From Methanobacteriota archaeon (GTDB taxonomy: Archaea; Methanobacteriota; Methanobacteria; Methanobacteriales; Methanobacteriaceae), in NCBI GenBank assembly GCA_023430285.1, contig JAEZAV010000013.1, forward strand, positions 1 to 7,976: a stretch of DNA of 7,976 nucleotides, in the 5' to 3' direction. Below the pieces are notes generated by a model. It had not been told where the DNA came from and did no database searches. It saw only the letters and a list, made by a program, of their open reading frames with translations. Both the position numbers and the translations under genes were made by a program. Positions 1-5,477 of this stretch are shown one piece after another (the first letter of the stretch is position 1; each line of letters opens with the position of its first letter).

Positions 1-303
1 AATTTGGACTCTGCAATCAACACGGCACAAAAATCGAACAAACTGATATTCGTGGATTTTTATGCTGACTGGTGTGGATACTGCAAACAACTCGATGAAA
101 AAACCTACCCAAATGGGAAGGTGGAGGAGGTAATGGCACAGAAGTACGTGGCAGTGAAGGTTAACGTTGATCAAAATCCTGATCTAGCATCGAAGTACAG
201 TGTCTATGGACTGCCCACCCTCGTAATAATGGATTCAAACGGTAATGAAATTAAACGAGTGGAAGGTTATCAAACACCCTCTGATTTGTTAAATATACTC
301 TAG
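1..303 (+). CDS. Thioredoxin-like protein, 5' partial
   Basis: A thioredoxin-fold thiol-disulfide oxidoreductase whose upstream end lies outside the window. The reading frame is open from base 1, and the TTG at 4-6 is probably an internal Leu codon, not the start. The active site is WCGYC, with the two cysteine codons at 73-75 and 82-84, inside the typical context FYADWCGYCK; the conserved cis-proline loop follows as GLPT about 45 residues later. The helix before the first strand is similar to DsbD-gamma/thioredoxin_7 proteins, which usually carry an N-terminal signal peptide or membrane anchor; that part is not visible here. The stop codon is followed by a CcdA-type gene only 7 bases away, so the pair probably forms a redox relay in which CcdA reduces this protein on the outer face of the membrane. 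The family call is secure; the cellular location is inferred from the partner. Confidence 0.88.
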   Translation, partial: NLDSAINTAQKSNKLIFVDFYADWCGYCKQLDEKTYPNGKVEEVMAQKYVAVKVNVDQNPDLASKYSVYGLPTLVIMDSNGNEIKRVEGYQTPSDLLNIL

Positions 304-307
304 GTGA
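302..307 (+). promoter_or_regulatory. Ribosome binding site of the ccdA-like gene
   Basis: AGGTGA overlaps the TAG stop codon of the thioredoxin gene and lies 3 bases before the ATG at 311. The overlap suggests that the two genes are translated from one transcript. Confidence 0.6.
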
Positions 308-310
308 AAC

Positions 311-919
311 ATGGTTCTTGGTTATTTAGCATCGTTCAGTGCAGGGATTCTTTCTGTGATATCTCCCTGTGTAATTCCGCTTATTCCAATTGTTGTGGGT
401 CATTCACTTTTAAAAAGGGATTATAATGAAATTTTAACTTTCACTTCCGGATTCTTCCTGGTATTTGCAGTGTTAACTCTTTTAATTGGGATTTTCACCC
501 TTGCAATAACCCATTACCTCTTTTATTTCAGGGTGGCAGCTGCCATCTTGATTATTTTAATGGGAATAATTTTCATGTTGAACAAAAACATGTTCAATTT
601 TTCGTACAGATTGAAACATGAAAACCAAAGATTTGAATCGTTTATTGCAGGTATTTTGACATGTGTAGCATGGTCTCCATGTTATGGCCCTTACATAGTT
701 GCTATTGCAGCCTACAGTGCATCAACTGGCAACTGGTTTTACAGCGTTTCAAACATGATAATATACTCGTTAGGATTCAGTTTTTCCATTTTTATCATAG
801 CCCTATTAATATCTAGGATAAATATTGAGGGGCTGATGAAACATTACAATAAAATTAGAATGGTTTCAGGTGCAATGATAATCATTGCAGGGATCTACTT
901 ATTATTCGGGTACCTGTAA
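311..919 (+). CDS. CcdA / DsbD-beta-type transmembrane thiol-disulfide transporter
   Basis: A 202-residue hydrophobic protein of the cytochrome c biogenesis protein CcdA family, which moves electrons from cytoplasmic thioredoxin to thiol proteins outside the membrane through a cysteine pair. About six membrane helices can be drawn. The two diagnostic cysteines are present: C20 in SPCVIPLIP in helix 1 and C123 in WSPCYGP in helix 4, each in the proline-rich setting seen in CcdA and the DsbD beta domain. An additional cysteine, C117, lies one and a half turns before C123. The length is normal for free-standing CcdA. The ATG at 311 gives a protein that starts directly at helix 1 and is backed by a ribosome binding site. 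The gene is coupled to the upstream thioredoxin-like gene, so the two together resemble a split DsbD. No cytochrome c maturation genes are visible nearby; general disulfide reduction at the cell surface is therefore a more cautious role than cytochrome assembly. Confidence 0.88.
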   Translation: MVLGYLASFSAGILSVISPCVIPLIPIVVGHSLLKRDYNEILTFTSGFFLVFAVLTLLIGIFTLAITHYLFYFRVAAAILIILMGIIFMLNKNMFNFSYRLKHENQRFESFIAGILTCVAWSPCYGPYIVAIAAYSASTGNWFYSVSNMIIYSLGFSFSIFIIALLISRINIEGLMKHYNKIRMVSGAMIIIAGIYLLFGYL

Positions 920-923
920 AGAA

Positions 924-937
924 TAATATTAATAAAT
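924..937 (+). promoter_or_regulatory. Candidate TATA box for the dehydrogenase gene
   Basis: The AT-only run AATATTAATAAAT lies about 40-50 bases before the ATG at 975. Archaeal transcription usually starts about 25 bases after the box, giving a predicted start near 955 and a leader of about 20 bases that contains the ribosome binding site. Read-through from the ccdA-like gene 55 bases upstream is also possible. Confidence 0.4.
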
Positions 938-964
938 TGACCGCACTTAGATGAAGGGATGTTA

Positions 965-970
965 AGGTGA
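965..970 (+). promoter_or_regulatory. Ribosome binding site of the dehydrogenase gene
   Basis: AGGTGA (part of AAGGTGAT) sits 4 bases before the ATG at 975 and supports that start, which also places the first beta strand of the Rossmann fold at residues 2-6. Confidence 0.6.
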
Positions 971-974
971 TACA

Positions 975-1802
975 ATGAAAATTGGATTTCTGGGATTTGG
1001 AGAGGTGGCAACAACCTTTTCATTGGGACTTAAAGAAAAGGGGGTGGATGTTTACACATGCCTAAATGGGAGAAGTCCTAGAACTGTAGAAAATGCAGTT
1101 AATTCTGGCGTGAAATTGTGCAACTCCCATAGAGAACTTGCAGAAAAATCAGACATACTATTCTCGTCAGTTGTACCTTCAATGGCAGTTGAAGTAGCAA
1201 AAAAGGTAGGTAACCATTCTAGGGGGATATATGTTGATATTAACAATGTATCTCCAAGCACTGTTAAAACTGCTCTTAGTAAAATAAAAAATGGAAGAAC
1301 AGTTGATGCAGCAATAATTGGGTCTGTTAAAAGGAATGGATTGAAAGTTAAAATTATTGCATCGGGCGCATCGGCTGAAGAAATTCTAAGCTTGAATGAA
1401 CATGGCATGAAGATTATTTCGGTGGGTCAAAATGCGGGGGATGCTTCAACAATCAAACTCCTAAGAAGTGCTTATACCAAGGGAGTTTCAGCACTCCTGT
1501 ACGAATCTTTGTACCATGCATACAAACTAGGCATAAATGAAGAAGTTTTAGAATGCATCTCAGAAACTGAAACTGGAGATTTCACTGAATCTGCAAATTC
1601 AAGAATAGTTTCAGCAGCTTTCCATGCAAAACGTCGTGCAGAAGAGATGGATGAAGTAGTAGAATTTTTATCTGAATTTCAAAACCCCCTCATGGCACAA
1701 GCAACCTCAAAATTTTTTAAAAACCTTTCTGAAACCCTACAAAAACCATCTAAACGGCCAGAGAATTATACTGATGTTTATAAACTTTTAAATGGGGAAT
1801 GA
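975..1802 (+). CDS. NAD(P)-dependent dehydrogenase, 6-phosphogluconate dehydrogenase-like with DUF1932-type C-terminus
   Basis: A 275-residue soluble protein of the beta-hydroxyacid dehydrogenase superfamily. The N-terminus carries the Rossmann dinucleotide-binding signature GFLGFGEVA (residues 4-12, GxGxxA form); an Asn-Gly-Arg after the second strand (31-33) would favour NADP over NAD. Residues 85-97 (IYVDINNVSPSTV) correspond to the substrate-loop motif of the superfamily, and K161 in GDASTIKLL aligns by position with the catalytic lysine of 3-hydroxyisobutyrate and 6-phosphogluconate dehydrogenases. The C-terminal helical half, beginning with RSAYTKGVSALLYE, is like the DUF1932 domain. 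The substrate is unknown for this subfamily, and true phosphogluconate dehydrogenase activity should not be assumed because the protein is much shorter than the classical enzyme. It is flanked by unrelated genes, so context gives no hint of its pathway. Confidence 0.8.
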   Translation: MKIGFLGFGEVATTFSLGLKEKGVDVYTCLNGRSPRTVENAVNSGVKLCNSHRELAEKSDILFSSVVPSMAVEVAKKVGNHSRGIYVDINNVSPSTVKTALSKIKNGRTVDAAIIGSVKRNGLKVKIIASGASAEEILSLNEHGMKIISVGQNAGDASTIKLLRSAYTKGVSALLYESLYHAYKLGINEEVLECISETETGDFTESANSRIVSAAFHAKRRAEEMDEVVEFLSEFQNPLMAQATSKFFKNLSETLQKPSKRPENYTDVYKLLNGE

Positions 1803-1835
1803 AAATTGCGATCTTTATCTGGTTGGAAAGGATGC

Positions 1836-1850
1836 ACATATAAATTTATT
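1836..1850 (+). promoter_or_regulatory. TATA box of the 63-residue protein gene
   Basis: ACATATAAATTTATT is a good match to an archaeal TATA element. It lies about 55-60 bases before the ATG at 1900, which predicts transcription starting near 1866-1872 and a leader of about 30 bases. Its presence indicates that the small gene has its own promoter. Confidence 0.55.
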
Positions 1851-1888
1851 TCACTGAACAACCAAAGTAATAATTAGTACATAAATTT

Positions 1889-1895
1889 GGAGGAT
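1889..1895 (+). promoter_or_regulatory. Strong ribosome binding site of the small gene
   Basis: GGAGGAT precedes the ATG at 1900 by 4 bases. It is one of the best matches to the 16S rRNA tail in the window and is a main reason to regard the small reading frame as a real gene. Confidence 0.7.
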
Positions 1896-1899
1896 TTCC

Positions 1900-2091
1900 A
1901 TGAAGTTTGAAGAACACGCTCAAGAGTGTAATGATGCCCTAAATGAACTTGTTGGTAAAAAAGTCCTTGATATAGAGTTTAAACCATATGATAACAATTG
2001 TTGGAGAATATACATCAGTACTGACAGTGGGAAAATGGTTATGAGCTTTTGTAAAGATTGGTTGTGTCCTGAAGTCGAAAATAGAGGTTAG
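1900..2091 (+). CDS. Small four-cysteine protein of unknown function (63 residues)
   Basis: I do not recognise this protein. It is 63 residues, acidic in the first third and without a signal peptide or membrane helix, so probably cytoplasmic. The predicted order is an amphipathic helix (about 3-18, containing C10), then VLDIEFKPY and WRIYISTDSGKMVMSFC, which look like two or three beta strands (21-51), then a short WLCPEV tail. Cysteines stand at 10, 34, 51 and 56; C51 and C56 form CKDWLC, a spacing compatible with metal binding but not a classical CxxC zinc knuckle. A TATA-like box and a strong ribosome binding site precede it, and T-rich sequence follows, so it appears to be a single-gene transcript. 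Its coding reality rests on these signals and on its balanced amino acid composition, not on homology. Confidence 0.65.
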   Translation: MKFEEHAQECNDALNELVGKKVLDIEFKPYDNNCWRIYISTDSGKMVMSFCKDWLCPEVENRG

Positions 2092-2109
2092 ATAATTCTA
2101 ATTTAACTA

Positions 2110-2114
2110 TTTTT
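2110..2114 (+). terminator. Candidate T-tract terminator after the small gene
   Basis: A TTTTT run begins 19 bases after the stop codon of the 63-residue gene, within an AT-rich stretch and with no clear stem. Archaeal RNA polymerase commonly stops at such U-runs, but the tract is short. A T6 run at 2193-2198 is an alternative. Confidence 0.3.
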
Positions 2115-2381
2115 AAAGGGACAGTTGATGGAAGGGTCATGTAAAAATATTTTCCAAACTCTTTTAATTCCAGATTTCACGGGTTAATTGGCTTTTTTAG
2201 GGTATAATTTGAATGGTATGCATTCTGATCTGAACTTGAAATAATTCATGCTCACAGATTGAAAAGCGATTAAAATGTTGTTAACTCGAAAATCCAGATT
2301 GAAATTATCATTTGAAGATCAATTTGGCAATAGAGTTTGATATGTGAATTGGATTATGAAGATAAAATAGGGAATAATTGA

Positions 2382-2393
2382 AATATATTTTAT
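2382..2393 (+). promoter_or_regulatory. Candidate TATA box for the MATE gene
   Basis: AATATATTTTATT is the most TATA-like sequence in the gap and would place the transcript start near 2412-2418, giving a leader of about 85 bases. A second AT-rich box, AAATTTAGAATTT at about 2450-2462, would give a leader of only about 20 bases. The sequence alone does not decide between them. Confidence 0.35.
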
Positions 2394-2483
2394 TTTGGTT
2401 TCAAATGTTTCTAAAACAAATTTTACAAAATCGTATTGAAGTGGCTTACAAATTTAGAATTTAAAAGATGAAAAATTTAGAAA

Positions 2484-2490
2484 ATGGAGA
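2484..2490 (+). promoter_or_regulatory. Ribosome binding site of the MATE gene
   Basis: ATGGAGA, with core GGAGA, lies 9 bases before the ATG at 2500. It favours that start over the in-frame ATG codons at 2521 and 2560. Confidence 0.55.
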
Positions 2491-2499
2491 ATTAATCTG

Positions 2500-3927
2500 A
2501 TGAATAAAAGTGATACAAACATGGAATCTTCGAAATCCGGAGCAGACAAAAGGGTAGAAATGATAACAGGAGATCCTAAAAGGGCAATAAGGACTCTTTC
2601 AGTTCCAATGATACTTTCCATGTTGCTTATGATGGCTTACAACCTGGCTGATAGTATATGGGTTGCGGGCTTAGGACCCAATGCCTTGGCTGCGTTGGGT
2701 TTTGTTTCACCACTTTTTATGATGGTTGTTGGTTTGGGTAACGGTCTCGGTGCCGGTGCCAATTCCTTAATTTCAAGATGTATAGGTGCTGATAACAAGA
2801 GAGGATCAGACAATGCAGCTATACATTCATTAATTCTAGCCTTCGCAGTATCTTTACTCCTTACAATACTTCTCCTCCTGGTACTCCCAATCATTTTAAG
2901 GATTATGGGTGTGGGTCCTGCCTTTGATCTGGCAATGCAATATGGAGAAATAGTGTTTGGCGGGTTGATATTTATGATACTTGCAAATGTTGCATCCGGA
3001 GTACTCAGGGCAGAAGGGGATGTGAAAAGGCCCATGTATGCCATGATGGCCACAGCAATCTTGAATATTGTATTGGATCCCATCTTCATCTACTACTTCG
3101 GACTTGGAGTTGCTGGAGCAGCATGGGCAACTGTGATATCATCAGCAATATCAGCAGCCATTATCATGTACTGGCTTCTCCTAAAAAAGGATACCTACGT
3201 GTCACTATCCAGAAAAGATTTCACTGCCAGTTGGAAGGTTGTAAAAAATATTCTATCTGTGGGAATACCAGCAAGTGCAGAATTTTTTGTCATGTCCCTA
3301 CTGGGTATTTTTGTCAACATGATGCTGGTATTTGCAGGGGGAACAGAAGCAGTGGCAGTTTACACCGCAGGATGGAGAGTTGTGATGATAGCAATGATAC
3401 CTCCAATAGGAATAGGTACTGCAGCAATCACAGTGGCAGGTGCAGCTTACGGTGCTAGAAGATATAATAATGTGTTAACCGCATTGAATTACTCTGTGAA
3501 ACTCGCAGTAGCGATAGCAACAGTACTTTCTGTGGGAATCTTCATATTTGCATCGAGCATTGCAACCATATTCTCATACTCTGCCCAGAGTTCGTTTTTG
3601 GCCCCTTCAATCGCAGCATTTCTACAGGTGATGTGCCTGTTTTTAATAACTGTACCCCTTGGTATATCCGCAAGTTCAGTATTCCAGGGAATGGGCAAGG
3701 GCCTCACATCCCTTATACTCACAGCACTAAGAGAACTAATATTCATACTTCTCTTCTCATACTTACTTGGTATGGTGCTGAACTTTGGAGTGTATGGAAT
3801 ATGGTGGGGAATAGTATTAGGAGGAGCCATAGGATGTTTAATAGGATATCTATGGGCATTAAGATATATTAGGGGACTGATAAAAAGCTATAAAAATAAT
3901 AAATCTCCTGAAGAAGCAATTAATTAA
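2500..3927 (+). CDS. MATE-family multidrug/metabolite exporter
   Basis: A 475-residue integral membrane protein with about twelve hydrophobic helices, the length and topology of MATE (multi antimicrobial extrusion) transporters, which expel cationic or other compounds in exchange for Na+ or H+. The first domain begins after a hydrophilic 30-residue tail. It shows the family pattern around D51 in NLADSIWVAGLG, then LGAGANSLISRCIGA (83-97), and the highly typical GVLRAEGDVKRP at 167-178 followed by LDPIFIYYFGLGVAGAA at 192-208. The second half repeats the fold, with VGIPAS at its start and QGMGKG near helix 10. The protein is complete, with no sign of frameshift. It stands alone behind a 408-base gap and faces a converging gene, so its substrate cannot be read from context. 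The family is secure; NorM-, DinF- or archaeal-subclass assignment is not possible here. Confidence 0.93.
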   Translation: MNKSDTNMESSKSGADKRVEMITGDPKRAIRTLSVPMILSMLLMMAYNLADSIWVAGLGPNALAALGFVSPLFMMVVGLGNGLGAGANSLISRCIGADNKRGSDNAAIHSLILAFAVSLLLTILLLLVLPIILRIMGVGPAFDLAMQYGEIVFGGLIFMILANVASGVLRAEGDVKRPMYAMMATAILNIVLDPIFIYYFGLGVAGAAWATVISSAISAAIIMYWLLLKKDTYVSLSRKDFTASWKVVKNILSVGIPASAEFFVMSLLGIFVNMMLVFAGGTEAVAVYTAGWRVVMIAMIPPIGIGTAAITVAGAAYGARRYNNVLTALNYSVKLAVAIATVLSVGIFIFASSIATIFSYSAQSSFLAPSIAAFLQVMCLFLITVPLGISASSVFQGMGKGLTSLILTALRELIFILLFSYLLGMVLNFGVYGIWWGIVLGGAIGCLIGYLWALRYIRGLIKSYKNNKSPEEAIN

Positions 3928-3938
3928 ATTATACATTA

Positions 3939-3956
3939 AATGGGGAATTCCTCATT
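3939..3956. terminator. Palindrome between converging genes, possible terminator
   Basis: AATGGGGAATTCCTCATT is an 18-base palindrome with a single imperfect pair (G:T wobble at 3943/3952) and no separate loop. It begins 12 bases after the MATE stop codon and is followed by ATTATTTATT. Its place between converging genes suggests transcript ending, although a loopless stem must open at its centre. Confidence 0.35.
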
Positions 3957-3972
3957 ATTTATTGTGCCCTAT

Positions 3973-3977
3973 AAAAA
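3973..3977 (-). terminator. Candidate T-tract terminator of the nucleotidyltransferase gene
   Basis: On the minus strand a CTCTTTTTATA sequence occurs about 31 bases after the stop codon at 4008-4010. A 6-base inverted repeat (CCCTAT at 3967-3972 and ATAGGG at 3999-4004) brackets it. The T-run fits archaeal termination; the wide repeat may be chance. Confidence 0.3.
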
Positions 3978-4007
3978 GAGTGGGAAATTTAAAAGGAAAT
4001 AGGGATG

Positions 4008-5300
4008 TTAATCTCCAACAGATATTCTAACCCTCCATCCTTCAGGTTTTTCTACTAGCTTTCCTGTGATTGGGATGAAATGGGAGTCAATCAAAAGTCT
4101 GAGGTAGGTTACATGGTGTGCTGGAAGTCTTAAAGGACTTTTTATCTTACGATCCTCAGCCCGAATTTCACAGCAGAGCCTATCATTTTTATCCACGTAG
4201 AAAAGGGCGTCCATATCTTGTTTAAGAGATTCTGTTTCAAAACTCCTGAGGTGCATTCCTGCATCAAAAAATTTCACACGTTTCTGTTTAGATTTGACAC
4301 CGCTCCTAAATTTATTATGGGCCTCTGAAGCAGAATATCCTTTACTAGACATTGATGAAACGTACCATGCCCTCTGTATAACTTGATCAACAGTCATATC
4401 TGGGGGGATGATGCCTTTATCTTCGTAGTTTTTTATAAGATCATAAACTTCTTGCCTTGTTACATTCATTTCAACGGCACTTGCAGCTAACCTTGTCAGC
4501 ACTGGACCGTAACCAGCCATTCTAAATGATGCCCATATTTTATCTTCATTATGATAACTTCTTCCTGCAACAATTGAATTTACAGCATCAGCATTCATAT
4601 GTGCAATATTATTCAAATTTGCCCTGGAAAATGTGTTTAAACGTTTGGTTAAATCTCTGAGGTTTCTTTTTCCAGGGATGGTTCCTTTTTTGATTTCTTT
4701 TTCCAGGATCCTTACAGTGGAATCTGGGAGAAGTTTCTGCACTCCCTCTGGAATCTTCATATTGTTTTCAAGAATTTCCCTTCTTATCATCCTTCCAGAA
4801 ATTTTGTCACCTTTAATCTTGTGTTCTGGGATGATATGAAATTTCAGATTTTTCCCGTACTTCTTCTTAAGAAATTCGTTTACAGCAAACCATCTGATCA
4901 CGTTTCTGTTGGGTAGAGTTCGAGGTATACCACTGAAAATTCCTTTACTTGCAAAACCAGCGGCATATTTCTTGATTTTAGAGGTAGATACGTCTGCTGC
5001 ATCTACGTAGTCCACTACACCATCTTCGATCATCATGGCTATTCTTACGGGAACTGTGTATGCAAGTGTCAATCTATGGTGAAGCCCTTCAATAGGAATT
5101 ACCTCATCTGCACCAGCTTCAAGAGCCATTCTTCTTCTGGCATCGTAACTCACAAAGAAAGGAGCGTGATTTGCACTGAACCCCTTGTTTAGATAGATAA
5201 CCACATCTTCATTTTTTTTATCTGCAAGTTCACGGGCCTTGTCAATTAGTTTAACATGGCCTAAATGTACTGGATCAAAATCTGCGCTAATGCCAATCAT
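4008..5300 (-). CDS. TmcAL-like (HIGH-type) nucleotidyltransferase domain protein with unrecognised C-terminus
   Basis: A 430-residue soluble protein. Residues 1-180 form a HIGH-superfamily nucleotidyltransferase domain: GISADFDPVHLGH (3-15) contains the HxGH nucleotide-binding motif, and ISGRMIRREI (167-176) is the matching ISxTxIR motif. Between them, VSYDARRRMALEAGADEVI (50-68) resembles the VSKWART-MAL-SGVDLVIELP segment of bacterial TmcAL (YlbM), which activates acetate with ATP to acetylate C34 of elongator tRNA-Met; the pattern LPDSTVRILEKEIKKG after the ISGxxIR motif is also TmcAL-like. Substrate transfer by an adenylyl or cytidylyl intermediate is thus the expected chemistry, but the substrate is not known. 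Residues about 185-310 are helical, and about 330-430 are basic to mixed and not recognised. Free-standing archaeal phosphopantetheine or NMN adenylyltransferases share the HxGH motif but are less than half as long. The start at 5300 puts the first beta strand at the N-terminus, as the fold requires. Confidence 0.75.
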   Translation of the reverse strand: MIGISADFDPVHLGHVKLIDKARELADKKNEDVVIYLNKGFSANHAPFFVSYDARRRMALEAGADEVIPIEGLHHRLTLAYTVPVRIAMMIEDGVVDYVDAADVSTSKIKKYAAGFASKGIFSGIPRTLPNRNVIRWFAVNEFLKKKYGKNLKFHIIPEHKIKGDKISGRMIRREILENNMKIPEGVQKLLPDSTVRILEKEIKKGTIPGKRNLRDLTKRLNTFSRANLNNIAHMNADAVNSIVAGRSYHNEDKIWASFRMAGYGPVLTRLAASAVEMNVTRQEVYDLIKNYEDKGIIPPDMTVDQVIQRAWYVSSMSSKGYSASEAHNKFRSGVKSKQKRVKFFDAGMHLRSFETESLKQDMDALFYVDKNDRLCCEIRAEDRKIKSPLRLPAHHVTYLRLLIDSHFIPITGKLVEKPEGWRVRISVGD

Positions 5301-5305
5301 TTTTT

Positions 5306-5310
5306 ATCAC
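5306..5310 (-). promoter_or_regulatory. Weak ribosome binding site of the nucleotidyltransferase gene
   Basis: GTGAT on the minus strand ends 5 bases before the ATG at 5300-5298. It is a partial match to GGTGAT; initiation may also use a very short leader. Confidence 0.4.
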
Positions 5311-5330
5311 ATAAAATTTATTAATTGTTT

Positions 5331-5338
5331 ATTATATT
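5331..5338 (-). promoter_or_regulatory. Candidate TATA box of the nucleotidyltransferase gene
   Basis: The minus-strand sequence AATATAAT would place the transcript start only about 8-12 bases before the ATG, which would be a nearly leaderless message cutting into the weak ribosome binding site. A second minus-strand box, AATTTATAGATT at about 5429-5440, would instead give a leader of about 110 bases. Confidence 0.35.
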
Positions 5339-5429
5339 GAAATATGAATAATTTTTGAGGAGGATCCTAATTTCAAGCATGAATCTCCATGTTTTTACAT
5401 AATTTTCCTGAAACTAACTATCCAATTTA

Positions 5430-5457
5430 ATCTATAAATTTTTATCAAGATATAGAT
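5430..5457 (-). terminator. Inverted repeat after the ThrE-type gene, possible terminator
   Basis: ATCTATA (5430-5436) and TATAGAT (5451-5457) form a perfect 7-base inverted repeat around a 14-base AT-rich loop, starting 20 bases beyond the ThrE-type stop codon. It could be a weak stem that ends the RaSEA-ThrE transcript. The left arm overlaps a possible TATA element for the next minus-strand gene. Confidence 0.3.
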
Positions 5458-5477
5458 GTTTGATCATCCGAGTAGAT

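Larger units (their letters stand above)
2092..2499. other. 408-base AT-rich gap before the MATE gene
   Basis: No gene is supported here on either strand. Just after the small gene is a T5 run (2110-2114) and a T6 run lies at 2193-2198; either could end transcription from upstream. The ten-base sequence CAGATTGAAA occurs twice, at 2255-2264 and 2295-2304, 40 bases apart. Reading frames are of 22 codons or fewer in the places examined. Two AT-rich boxes near the right end are promoter candidates for the MATE gene. I see no convincing hairpin, tRNA or known riboswitch. Confidence 0.6.

Noticed and set aside
4..303. TTG at position 4 as the true start of the thioredoxin-like protein
   Set aside because: The frame is open to the first base of the window and only three bases precede the TTG, so no ribosome binding site can be judged; family members usually extend further upstream.
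1052..1408. 118-codon open frame on the minus strand
   Set aside because: It lies entirely inside the dehydrogenase gene in antisense, whose Rossmann motif and ribosome binding site are convincing; its predicted protein has no recognisable features.
2128..2187. 19-codon plus-strand frame after the small gene
   Set aside because: The preceding GGGACAG is a poor ribosome binding site and the short peptide has no notable composition.
2184..2249. 21-residue minus-strand frame in the long gap
   Set aside because: No usable ribosome binding site at correct spacing; such frames are expected by chance in AT-rich DNA.
2637..3089. 150-codon minus-strand frame inside the MATE gene
   Set aside because: The proline- and serine-rich product is a typical antisense shadow of a membrane-protein gene with many hydrophobic codons; no binding site precedes it.
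3123..3458. 111-codon plus-strand frame overlapping the MATE gene
   Set aside because: It lies in another frame of a gene with clear family motifs; the MATE protein continues through it without frameshift.
4008..5300. Phosphopantetheine or NMN adenylyltransferase as the identity of the HxGH protein
   Set aside because: Those archaeal enzymes are about 150-180 residues; this protein is 430 residues and carries segments more like TmcAL.
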